Positions 34,347 to 41,330 of a DNA stretch of 64,000 nt are shown here, piece after piece. A program made the translations under genes and the position numbers. The notes beneath the pieces were generated by a model. It had not been told where the DNA came from and did not search any database. It was given only the letters and a program-made list of their open reading frames with translations. Source of the DNA: Nonomuraea soli (GTDB lineage Bacteria > Actinomycetota > Actinomycetes > Streptosporangiales > Streptosporangiaceae); the NCBI RefSeq assembly GCF_013761175.1, contig NZ_JACDUR010000005.1, positions 654,970 through 718,969 on the forward strand. Reading direction: 5' to 3'. Every line of letters begins with the position of its first letter. Positions within the stretch are counted from its first letter, which is position 1.

Positions 34347-35780
34347 ATGCGCCAGCACGACAAGCTTTTCATCGGGGGCGAATGGGTGGCCCCAGCGGGC
34401 ACCGGAACGATTGACGTCATCTCCCCGCACACCGAGGAGATCGTGGGCCGCGTGCCCGACGGCACCCCCGCCGACATGGACCGCGCGGTGGCCGCCGCGC
34501 GCGAGGCCTTCGACCACGGCCCCTGGCCGAGGCTGAGCTTCGCCGAGCGCGCCGAGGCCATCGCCAGGCTCGCCGAGATCTACGCCGCCCGCCAGGGCGA
34601 GATGGCCGAGCTGATCACCGAGGAGATGGGCTCGCCGATCACCTTCTCCCAGCTGGCCCAGGCCCCCCAGCCGCTGGGCATGCTCCAGTTCTACGCGGAG
34701 TACGGCAAGACGTTCCAGCAGGAGGAGCAGCGCCCCGGGCTGTTCGGCCCGACCACCGTACGGCGCGAGCCGGTCGGCGTGGTGGCCGCCGTGGTGCCGT
34801 GGAACGTCCCCCAGTTCGTCACCATGACCAAGGTCGCCCCCGCCCTGCTGGCCGGATGCACGATCGTGCTGAAGCCCGCCCCCGAGACCCCCCTCGACGC
34901 CTACCTGCTGGCCGAGATGGTCCAGGAGGCCGGCATCCCCGCGGGCGTGCTCAACATCGTGCCCGCGGGCCGCGAGGCGGGCGAGCACCTGGTCAGCCAC
35001 CCCGGCATCGACAAGGTCGCCTTCACCGGCTCCACCGCCGCCGGCCGCCGCATCGCCTCGATCTGCGGCGAGCAACTCAAGCGGGTCAGCCTGGAACTGG
35101 GCGGCAAGTCGGCGGCGATCGTCCTCGACGACGCCGACCTGGCCTCCAGCATGGGCATGCTGGCCATCGCCAGCCTGATGAACAACGGCCAGGCCTGCGT
35201 GGCCCAGACCCGCATCCTGGCCTCGCGCAACCGCTACGACGAGGTCGTCGAGGCCGTCGCCGGCATGGTCGGCGGCCAGCCCGTCGGCGACCCGAGCGAC
35301 CCCACCACCGGCATCGGCCCGCTGGTCGCCAAGCGCCAGCAGGAGCGGGTGGAGAGCTACATCAAGATCGGCATGGACGAGGGCGCCAAGGTCGTCGTCG
35401 GCGGGCTCGACCGGCCCTACGACCGCGGCTGGTACGTCGCCCCCACGGTCTTCTCCGGCGTCAACAACGACATGCGCATCGCGCGCGAGGAGATCTTCGG
35501 CCCGGTGCTGGCGGTGATCCCCTACGACGACGAGGCGGACGCGATCCGGATCGCCAACGACAGCGACTACGGCCTGGCCGGAACGGTGTGGACCAGCGAC
35601 ACCGAGCACGGCATGGACATCGCCCGCCAGGTGCGCACCGGCACCTACGGGGTCAACTGCTTCATGCTGGAGGCCAACACGCCCTTCGGCGGCTACAAGG
35701 CCAGCGGCGTCGGGCGCGAGCTCGGCCCCGAGGGCCTCAGCGGCTACCTGGAGTACAAGACCATCTCCAGGCTGGGATAG
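34347..35780 (+). CDS. Aldehyde dehydrogenase, betaine-aldehyde type
   Basis: 477 residues from the ATG at 34347 with GGAGG eight bases upstream. Landmarks: LFIGGEWVAP, WNVPQFVTMTKVAPALLAG, FTGSTAAGRRIAS, catalytic base in SLELGGKSA, nucleophile Cys in NNGQACVAQTR and NTPFGGYKASGVGRELG. It oxidises an aldehyde to the carboxylate with NAD(P)+. The substrate (for example aminoaldehyde or aliphatic aldehyde) is not deducible, and no catabolic neighbour is linked. Confidence 0.92.
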   Translation: MRQHDKLFIGGEWVAPAGTGTIDVISPHTEEIVGRVPDGTPADMDRAVAAAREAFDHGPWPRLSFAERAEAIARLAEIYAARQGEMAELITEEMGSPITFSQLAQAPQPLGMLQFYAEYGKTFQQEEQRPGLFGPTTVRREPVGVVAAVVPWNVPQFVTMTKVAPALLAGCTIVLKPAPETPLDAYLLAEMVQEAGIPAGVLNIVPAGREAGEHLVSHPGIDKVAFTGSTAAGRRIASICGEQLKRVSLELGGKSAAIVLDDADLASSMGMLAIASLMNNGQACVAQTRILASRNRYDEVVEAVAGMVGGQPVGDPSDPTTGIGPLVAKRQQERVESYIKIGMDEGAKVVVGGLDRPYDRGWYVAPTVFSGVNNDMRIAREEIFGPVLAVIPYDDEADAIRIANDSDYGLAGTVWTSDTEHGMDIARQVRTGTYGVNCFMLEANTPFGGYKASGVGRELGPEGLSGYLEYKTISRLG

Positions 35781-35787
35781 CGGATGG

Positions 35788-35814
35788 GCCCAGCGCGCCC
35801 CCGCGACGCTGGGC
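35788..35814 (+). terminator. Hairpin after the aldehyde dehydrogenase
   Basis: GCCCAGCG (35788-35795) pairs with CGCTGGGC (35807-35814), starting eight bases past the stop codon. There is no U-tract, as is common for actinobacterial terminators. The remaining 110 bp to the convergent hydrolase hold a weaker AGTCCA/TGGACT inverted repeat and nothing else I can assign. Confidence 0.6.
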
Positions 35815-35926
35815 AACCACCCGAACACAGGAAGTATGTCTCAAGTCCAACGGTTGACGCTGGACTATCCCCACGACATTTCTCCCAGGGGGTATCTTCC
35901 ATCCGCCCTAAGTAGACGCTGTTTAC

Positions 35927-36679
35927 TCAGGAAAGGTTCGAAGAGATCCAATTTCCGATGCGACGAATGAGATCGGGCCTGGCAGCCGACTCGGCGTGAC
36001 CGTAGCCGGGCTCGATCCACAACTCCTTCGGCTCGCGTGCCCCCTCGAAGAGCTGATGCGCGTGCTCCAGCGGGAAGAAGGTGTCGCTGTCGCCGTGCAC
36101 CACCAGCAGCGGGGTGGGTGAGATCAGCGCGGCCGCCTCGTGCGGCGGCACCGGCACCGGGTCCCATGGCCCGCGGGCGATCCTGGTGCGCTTGCCCAGC
36201 GAGGCCGCCCACCTCCCGACGGGGCGCTCGATCGCCCAGTGCACCGTGCGCATCGGGCGGGTGCCCCGGTAGTACCAGCGGGCGGGGGCGCTCACCGAGA
36301 CCACCGCGTCCACCCCGCCGTGCAGGCCCGCGTGCCGTACCGACACCGCCGCTCCCATCGAGAAGCCCACCACCGCGATCTTCCGGTAGCCGATCATCCG
36401 CAGGTGCCGCACCGCCGCCTCGACGTCCAGGATCTCCAGGTCGCCCACGGTGCTCAGGCCCGTGGAGCGCCCGTGCCCGCGAAAGTCGAAGGCGACTACC
36501 CCGCCGGTGCGGCTCAGCACGTGCGCGATGCGCCGGGTGTCCTTGCACCGCCACGACCCGGTGAAGCCGTGCGCCAGCACGATGCCGATCTCGGAGCCGG
36601 GCCCCGGGGTGTGCACGGCGTCGAGCCTGACCCCGTCCTTGGTGACGAGCATGGCGGGATAGTTGGTGGCAAGAGGCAT
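35927..36679 (-). CDS. Alpha/beta hydrolase
   Basis: 250 residues with oxyanion segment LAHGFTGSW, nucleophile elbow VVGFSMGAAV (Ser), acid Asp in VVHGDSDTFFP and His in GYGHAESA. It has no signal peptide. The strand order and length fit a small cytosolic esterase/thioesterase. It is the last gene before the LuxR/ANL cluster, 81 bp downstream of the third ANL-like gene, and may or may not be cotranscribed with it. Confidence 0.88.
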   Translation of the reverse strand: MPLATNYPAMLVTKDGVRLDAVHTPGPGSEIGIVLAHGFTGSWRCKDTRRIAHVLSRTGGVVAFDFRGHGRSTGLSTVGDLEILDVEAAVRHLRMIGYRKIAVVGFSMGAAVSVRHAGLHGGVDAVVSVSAPARWYYRGTRPMRTVHWAIERPVGRWAASLGKRTRIARGPWDPVPVPPHEAAALISPTPLLVVHGDSDTFFPLEHAHQLFEGAREPKELWIEPGYGHAESAARPDLIRRIGNWISSNLS

Positions 36680-36760
36680 GTCAGCCAGGTTATGACCTCG
36701 CCGGACCGAGCCCTCGGGCGGCCGCCCGCACCGGCAGGGGTCCGGCGAGACATCGGCCGA

Positions 36761-37093
36761 TCAGCCCGCGAGCTCGTGCGGGCTCACCACCACGCGCACC
36801 CGTGACTCCTCCGCCAGCTCCGGCCGATCGCTGATCATCACCCTGGCCGCGACGCCGTGCACCGCCTCGGGCGAGGGCGGGTAGGCCAGCGGCATCGCCA
36901 CGGCCCCCAGCGCGATCACCGCGTTGACGGCCACCAGCAGGTCGGTGCCGGTGGGCAGGCAGATCAGCACCGCGTCGCCCTCGCGCACGCCGCGCTTGCG
37001 CAGGCGCAGGACGGCCGCCACCGTCCAGGCGTCGAGCTGCGCCTCGGTCAGCGGCAGGCCGGTGCCAGGGTCGACGGCCACCACGCGGTCCAT
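36761..37093 (-). CDS. Stand-alone ANL (AMP-binding) N-terminal fragment protein, copy 3
   Basis: 110 residues beginning MDRVVAVDPGTGLPLTEAQL. It corresponds only to the first part of acyl-CoA synthetases/4-coumarate:CoA ligases: LRKRGVREGDAVLICLPTGTDLLVAVNAVIALGAVAMPL matches their LR..GV..GD.V.i.LP....l......a.ALG.v..P. No P-loop, adenylation motif or C-terminal lid is present. It could be a decayed remnant, but an intact frame, its own promoter (-10 TACGGT seven bases before the ATG) and repeats shared with two related genes argue for a functional small protein. Confidence 0.75.
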   Translation of the reverse strand: MDRVVAVDPGTGLPLTEAQLDAWTVAAVLRLRKRGVREGDAVLICLPTGTDLLVAVNAVIALGAVAMPLAYPPSPEAVHGVAARVMISDRPELAEESRVRVVVSPHELAG

Positions 37094-37100
37094 ACCTGAC

Positions 37101-37155
37101 ACCGTAGAGAGGAAGCCCGGCCCGAACATGGGGCGGATTATGCAGAAGATTATGC
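37101..37155 (-). promoter_or_regulatory. Leaderless promoter with 12-nt-phased GCAT repeats (copy 3)
   Basis: On the minus strand, GCATAATC occurs at 37155-37148 and again at 37143-37136, exactly 12 nt apart. A degenerate CCAT follows 12 nt further on (37131-37128). Then come exactly 21 nt, the -10 TACGGT (37106-37101), 7 nt and the ATG. There is no Shine-Dalgarno. The outermost repeat overlaps the stop codon region of the LuxR gene. The same spacing is found before the other two ANL-like genes. Confidence 0.7.
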
Positions 37156-39561
37156 AGACCCCAGGTCGTGCTCGGCGGCCCACACCGCGATCTGCGCGCG
37201 GCTGGTGAAACCCAGCTTGTCCATGATGTTGGCGATGTGCCTGGCGACCGTCGCCGGGCTGATCACCAGCTCCTCGCCGATGGCCCGGTTCGACAACCCG
37301 CGCATCAGCAGGCTCGCGATCTCCTGCTCGCGGGCGGTCAGGACCGTGCGCCGGCGTACGGGGGGCGGATCGACCGCGCTGACGTGCTCCTGCTCCAGTA
37401 CCCTGCCCGCGGCCTCCTCAGGCGACAACTCGCCGCCCTTGGCCCACATCGCGGCGGCCCTGCCGTCGCCGAGCTCGGCGCGGGCCCTGGCCATCAGCTC
37501 GTCCGTGCGGGCCCGCGAAGCGGGCTGGCCCACCGACTCGCGCAGCCGCTGGACCGCCGCCGCCGTCAGGACGGCGCCCTCCAGGTCGCCCTCCTTCTCG
37601 GCCAGGACCGACAGCGCCGACAGGCAGTGGGCGATGGTCAGGCGCTGGCCGGTGCCCTTGGCCAGGGCCAGGCTCCTGGCGAGATGGCGCCGGGCGGCGG
37701 CGAAGTCGCCCAGTTGCCCGGCCACCCTGCCGCTCCTGGACAGCACTCTGGCCAGCTCGGCCCGGTTGTCGAGCTCCTCGTTGAGCGGGACCGCGGCGGC
37801 CAGGTGCCCCAGCGCCGCCTCCAGGTCGCCCCGCGCCTCGGCCAGCACGCCGAGTTGCAGGCTGACCTGGGCGATGATCCACGGGTGCCCGTGCTCGCGC
37901 GCCGCCCGCAGGGCCTCTTCGACGTGCCGCTGCGCCTCGCGCAGGCGGCTGTCCGCCAGAGCCAGGGTGGAGCGGTAGAGCAGGGCGGCGGCGAGGGTGA
38001 ACCGGTCGGCGTGGGCCCTGGCCCGTTCGATCAGCTCCTCCAGCCAGCGCCTTGAGGCCTCCCGCTCGCCCAGGCGCAGCAGCACCCTGACCGCGATCGC
38101 GTAGACCACGCCGAGCCGGAAGTGATAGGCGCCCGCCCGCAGCCCCTCCACGCCCTCCACGGCCAGCTCGCGAGCCTGGCGCAGCTCGTCGCGCGCCTCC
38201 AGCCCGTAGGCGATGAACGACTTGGCCATCAGCAGGTCGGAGGGGTCCACGGCCGACACGTCCATCGCCAGCAACAGGCCGAGCCAGTCGGCCGTCTCCG
38301 CCGCGTCTCCCGCCACCGCCAGGGGCGCCGCCGCGATCAGGCACAACTCGATGCCCGCGCGAGCGTCGCCGGCCCTGATCGCCCAGTCGAGCGCCGCCCG
38401 GGAGTCGTCGACCAGCGCCGACGCCCGCTGGAAGGCCTCCAGCCGGTCCGGGCGCTCCATGCGCTGCTCCTCGAAGGTGACGCGCAGCCCCCTGGCCTGG
38501 ACGGCGAGCACCTCCCGCAGGTGGCGCTCGGCGAACCGGTCGCTCTCGCCCGCCTCGGCCAGCCGTTCCGCGGCGAACTGCCTGATGGTGGCCAGCAGCC
38601 GGAACCGCTCGCCCTCGCCGATGACCAGCGACTTGTCGACCAGCCCCGACAGCAGGTCGAGGACCTCGTGCTGGAGCAGGTGTCTGTCGTGGCAGACCTG
38701 CTCGGCGAAAGCCAGGTCGAAGTCTCCGGGGAAGACCGACAGCCGGTGCAGCAGCGCCTTCTCCTTCTCCTCCAGCAGGTCGTGGCTCCACTGCACGGTG
38801 GCCAGCAGCGTGCGATGCCGGGCGGGAGCCGTACGGTCACCGGAGGTCAGCAGCGTGAAGCGGTCGCCGATACGATCGATGATCTGGCGCGGGCTGAGCA
38901 CCTTGGTGCGCGCGGCGGCCAGCTCCAGGGCCAGTGGCAGCCCGTCGAGCGCCACGCACAGGTCGGCCACGTCGGGCAGCACGTCGAGGGAGATGCGGAT
39001 TCCCGCGGCCGTCGCCCGCTCCATGAACAGCAGCACAGACTCCGCGTCGGGACGGCGCGCGTCGGGCAGGTCGAGCGGCGGGACACGCCAGATGAGCTCC
39101 TGCGGGATGCGCAACGGCTCTCGGCTGGTGACCAGCACGCGCAGGTCGGGGCACGAGGCGACCAGCCGGGCGACCAGCTCGGCGCAGGCCTCGACCAGAT
39201 GCTCGCAGTTGTCGAGCACCAGCAGGGTGCGCGCTCCGCGAAGGTTCTCGATCAGCCCGTCGGCGAGCGGCCTGGCGCCCTCCTCCCGCACGCCCAGCAC
39301 CCCGGCCAGCTCCTTGGCCACCAGGTCGGCCCTGGTCAGCCGGGCCAGCTCCACCAGCCGCACCCCGCCGGGAAAACGGTGCACGAGGCGCTCGGCCACG
39401 CGTAAGGCCAGGCGGGTCTTGCCGATGCCGCCCACACCGCACAGGGTCACGACGCGCTCGTCGGCGAACAGCGCGCACAACTCCTCGACATCCCGCGCCC
39501 GGCCGATGAAGCGGTTGGGCTCGACGGGAAGGTTGTGGTTGGCCGCCTGCGGGGAGTACAC
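37150..39561 (-). CDS. NB-ARC/TPR/LuxR transcriptional regulator, copy 2
   Basis: 803 residues from a GTG at 39561 with GAGGGAG nearby. The order is: N-terminal PVEPNRFIGRARDVEELCALF; STAND ATPase with Walker A GVGGIGKTRLALRV and Walker B TLLVLDNCEHLVEA; NB-ARC subdomain to about 330. TPR-like helices run to about 720. The C-terminal LuxR HTH is VLTAREQEIASLLMRGLSNRAIGEELVISPATVARHIANIM. Such STAND regulators oligomerise on ligand plus ATP and activate transcription. It lies 18 bp after the second ANL-like gene, so the two are probably cotranscribed. It is a clear paralogue of the regulator at 41.3-43.7 kb. Confidence 0.93.
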   Translation of the reverse strand: MYSPQAANHNLPVEPNRFIGRARDVEELCALFADERVVTLCGVGGIGKTRLALRVAERLVHRFPGGVRLVELARLTRADLVAKELAGVLGVREEGARPLADGLIENLRGARTLLVLDNCEHLVEACAELVARLVASCPDLRVLVTSREPLRIPQELIWRVPPLDLPDARRPDAESVLLFMERATAAGIRISLDVLPDVADLCVALDGLPLALELAAARTKVLSPRQIIDRIGDRFTLLTSGDRTAPARHRTLLATVQWSHDLLEEKEKALLHRLSVFPGDFDLAFAEQVCHDRHLLQHEVLDLLSGLVDKSLVIGEGERFRLLATIRQFAAERLAEAGESDRFAERHLREVLAVQARGLRVTFEEQRMERPDRLEAFQRASALVDDSRAALDWAIRAGDARAGIELCLIAAAPLAVAGDAAETADWLGLLLAMDVSAVDPSDLLMAKSFIAYGLEARDELRQARELAVEGVEGLRAGAYHFRLGVVYAIAVRVLLRLGEREASRRWLEELIERARAHADRFTLAAALLYRSTLALADSRLREAQRHVEEALRAAREHGHPWIIAQVSLQLGVLAEARGDLEAALGHLAAAVPLNEELDNRAELARVLSRSGRVAGQLGDFAAARRHLARSLALAKGTGQRLTIAHCLSALSVLAEKEGDLEGAVLTAAAVQRLRESVGQPASRARTDELMARARAELGDGRAAAMWAKGGELSPEEAAGRVLEQEHVSAVDPPPVRRRTVLTAREQEIASLLMRGLSNRAIGEELVISPATVARHIANIMDKLGFTSRAQIAVWAAEHDLGSA

Positions 39562-39579
39562 GACTCCCTCAGTGTCGCA

Positions 39580-40311
39580 TCACGGCCGTTGGCTGAACAC
39601 CATCTCATCCACAACACGTATGCCCCGCTGCCCCGCCAGCCTCCTGCCCAGGTCGGGCGGGCCGACCATCACCGTGGCCCGGTGTTCGGACATCAGCACC
39701 CGGCAGCCGATCAGCGTCGGCTCGTAGGCCAGCACCACGTGGGCGCCGGACATCAACGCCAGGCCGAGCAGGCGCAGCAGCCGCATGGGGTCGCTGACCG
39801 CCGCCAGCACGACGTCGCCCCGGCCGATCATGCCGCCCTTGGCCATGCGCCGCAGATCGTCGGTGAGGTCGGCCTGGCTGAGCACCCTGTCGCCCAGTGC
39901 CAGCGCCGGGCCGGCGATCGGGCCGAACTCCAGGGAGTCTCCGGTGTACAGCTCGGCGAAGGTGCTCGCGCCGGGGGTCGGCTCGACCGTGAAGACCGGC
40001 CTGGTCTCCTCGGCGTCGAACCGGTTGTAGGTGACGGCCATGCGGGCCAGCCCGTTGGGGCGGGCGAACGAGACGACGCCGCCGGCCCACGAGACGGAAT
40101 GGACGGCCAGCAGGAGCGCGATGCCGGGAGGCAGGTCGATCGACACCCGGTCCCCTGGTCGCAGGCCCCGGCGGCGCAGGCCCGCGGCCGCCTGGGTGAC
40201 ACGACGCGACAGGGCCGCGTAGGACAACACCTCTCCGGTCCTGACCTCCGTCACCGCCAGGCGATCACCCCGCTCGGGGGTTGCGCTCAAGACGAGTTCT
40301 GTCCAGGTCAT
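39580..40311 (-). CDS. Stand-alone truncated ANL-like protein, copy 2
   Basis: 243 residues starting MTWTELVLSATPERG. It aligns by eye with the N-domain of acyl-CoA synthetases: VRTGEVLSYAALSRRV, AAGLRRRGLRPGDRVSIDLPPGIALLLAVHSVSWAGGVVSFARP, GDRVLSQADLTDDL and DVVLAAVSDPMRLLRLLGLALMSGAHVVL. The expected P-loop (SSGTTGxPK) is missing directly before LSQADL, and nothing after the A4-like region remains. It cannot carry out normal adenylation. The ATG at 40311 matches the paralogue's start; upstream is a leaderless-type promoter. It precedes the copy-2 regulator in one transcription unit. Confidence 0.8.
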   Translation of the reverse strand: MTWTELVLSATPERGDRLAVTEVRTGEVLSYAALSRRVTQAAAGLRRRGLRPGDRVSIDLPPGIALLLAVHSVSWAGGVVSFARPNGLARMAVTYNRFDAEETRPVFTVEPTPGASTFAELYTGDSLEFGPIAGPALALGDRVLSQADLTDDLRRMAKGGMIGRGDVVLAAVSDPMRLLRLLGLALMSGAHVVLAYEPTLIGCRVLMSEHRATVMVGPPDLGRRLAGQRGIRVVDEMVFSQRP

Positions 40312-40318
40312 GATGTTC

Positions 40319-40373
40319 AATCTAGAGAGGCGCATGGCCGCTGCCATGCGCAAAACCATGCACGGACCTATGT
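40319..40373 (-). promoter_or_regulatory. Leaderless promoter with 12-nt-phased GCAT repeats (copy 2)
   Basis: On the minus strand GCAT occurs at 40361-40358 and 40349-40346, 12 nt apart, with a weak ACAT 12 nt further upstream (40373-40370). From the inner repeat to the -10 TAGATT (40324-40319) is exactly 21 nt; seven bases later comes the ATG. An extra inverted repeat GCGCATGG/CCATGCGC (40330-40351) overlaps the inner site. Confidence 0.7.
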
Positions 40374-40474
40374 ATGTTCGTGCGCGCCCGGCTTCACGGT
40401 TGCATCACCGGGACAGATGGAACCGGCCGACGCCGTGACGCCTGTCGCGCCACGGCGCCGGCCGGGCTCGGCGA

Positions 40475-41269
40475 TCAGCCGGGGCGGACGACGATCATGG
40501 TGTGGCCGTGCACCGTCAGGCTCGTGTGGGTGCCCGGCAACACGGGGGCGATGCGCGGAGGCACCGCCGCGAGCGTCACGCCGTACTGCCCGATCAGCTC
40601 GCGGCAGCGGCTCAGCGACGTGTCGGCGGTGGCGACGATGTGGGCGCCCGCCATCAGCGCCACATCGAAGATCATCGCCTGCTCGCGCGACTCCGTGGCG
40701 GCCACCAGCACGACGTCGCGCTCGCGCAACCGCAGCTCGCGCGAGATCCGGCGCAGCTCGGCCACCATCTCGGCATGGCTGACCACACGCCGGCCGTCGA
40801 AGCTGGCGGCCGACGCCACGGGCACCCGCTCGGGGGCGCCGTCGAGATCGCAGAAGGCCGTCGCGCCGTGCACCTCGCCGAAGGCGAAGATCTGCCTGAT
40901 CCTGGACTCGCCCACGGCGCTCGTCGACCAGCTCGCCAGCTCGGCATCGGTGATCAGGATGCGCGCCCGGCTCGAACACAGCCGCTCGTAGAACAACTCG
41001 GTGTCCATGTCGGCTTCGAGCGGCACCACCAGGCCACCGGCCGCGGCCGCCGCGTGCACGGCCAGCGGATAGTTGGCACCGGGCGGCAGATGCACCAGCA
41101 CCGGGTCTCCGGTGGACAGGCCACGCTCGCGCAATCCGGCGGCAGCCCTGTTCAGGCGCTTGGGCAACAACTCATAGGTGAGGATCTCGCCGGTCCCGGC
41201 ATCGGTCACCGCCGGGCGGCCGTTGCGGCGCCCGGCCTCCCCCAGCACGGCATCAGTCCAGGTAGGCAT
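40475..41269 (-). CDS. Stand-alone truncated ANL-like protein, copy 1
   Basis: 264 residues starting MPTWTDAVLGEAGRRNG. The N-domain of acyl-CoA synthetases is recognisable: DAGTGEILTYELLPKRLNRAAAGLRERGLSTGDPVLVHLPPG and HAAAAAGGLVVPLEADMD, then ARILITDAELA. Near residue 170 VVSHAEMVAELRRI corresponds to the segment after the P-loop, but the SSGTTG P-loop itself is missing. RDVVLVAATESREQAMIFDVALMAGAHIV matches the following helix. The C-terminal half of the family is absent. It is transcribed from its own promoter between the copy-1 regulator and copy 2. Confidence 0.8.
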   Translation of the reverse strand: MPTWTDAVLGEAGRRNGRPAVTDAGTGEILTYELLPKRLNRAAAGLRERGLSTGDPVLVHLPPGANYPLAVHAAAAAGGLVVPLEADMDTELFYERLCSSRARILITDAELASWSTSAVGESRIRQIFAFGEVHGATAFCDLDGAPERVPVASAASFDGRRVVSHAEMVAELRRISRELRLRERDVVLVAATESREQAMIFDVALMAGAHIVATADTSLSRCRELIGQYGVTLAAVPPRIAPVLPGTHTSLTVHGHTMIVVRPG

Positions 41270-41275
41270 GGGTTC

Positions 41276-41330
41276 ACCGTAAGAACGGGACGCCCGGCAT
41301 ACATGCGTACGAATATGCAGCGACCTAACC
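41276..41330 (-). promoter_or_regulatory. Leaderless promoter with 12-nt-phased GCAT repeats (copy 1)
   Basis: On the minus strand GCATATTC (41318-41311) and GCATGTAT (41306-41299) are 12 nt apart. 21 nt separate the inner site from the -10 TACGGT (41281-41276), followed by six bases and the ATG. The next 12-nt phase upstream (41330) reads GGTTAGGTC, resembling ACATAGGTC at the same place in copy 2. The outer part overlaps the regulator stop codon. Confidence 0.7.

Noticed and set aside
36761..41269. Part of a polyketide or non-ribosomal peptide gene cluster
   Set aside because: The ANL-like proteins lack the P-loop and the C-terminal domain, and no carrier, condensation or ketosynthase domain is present.
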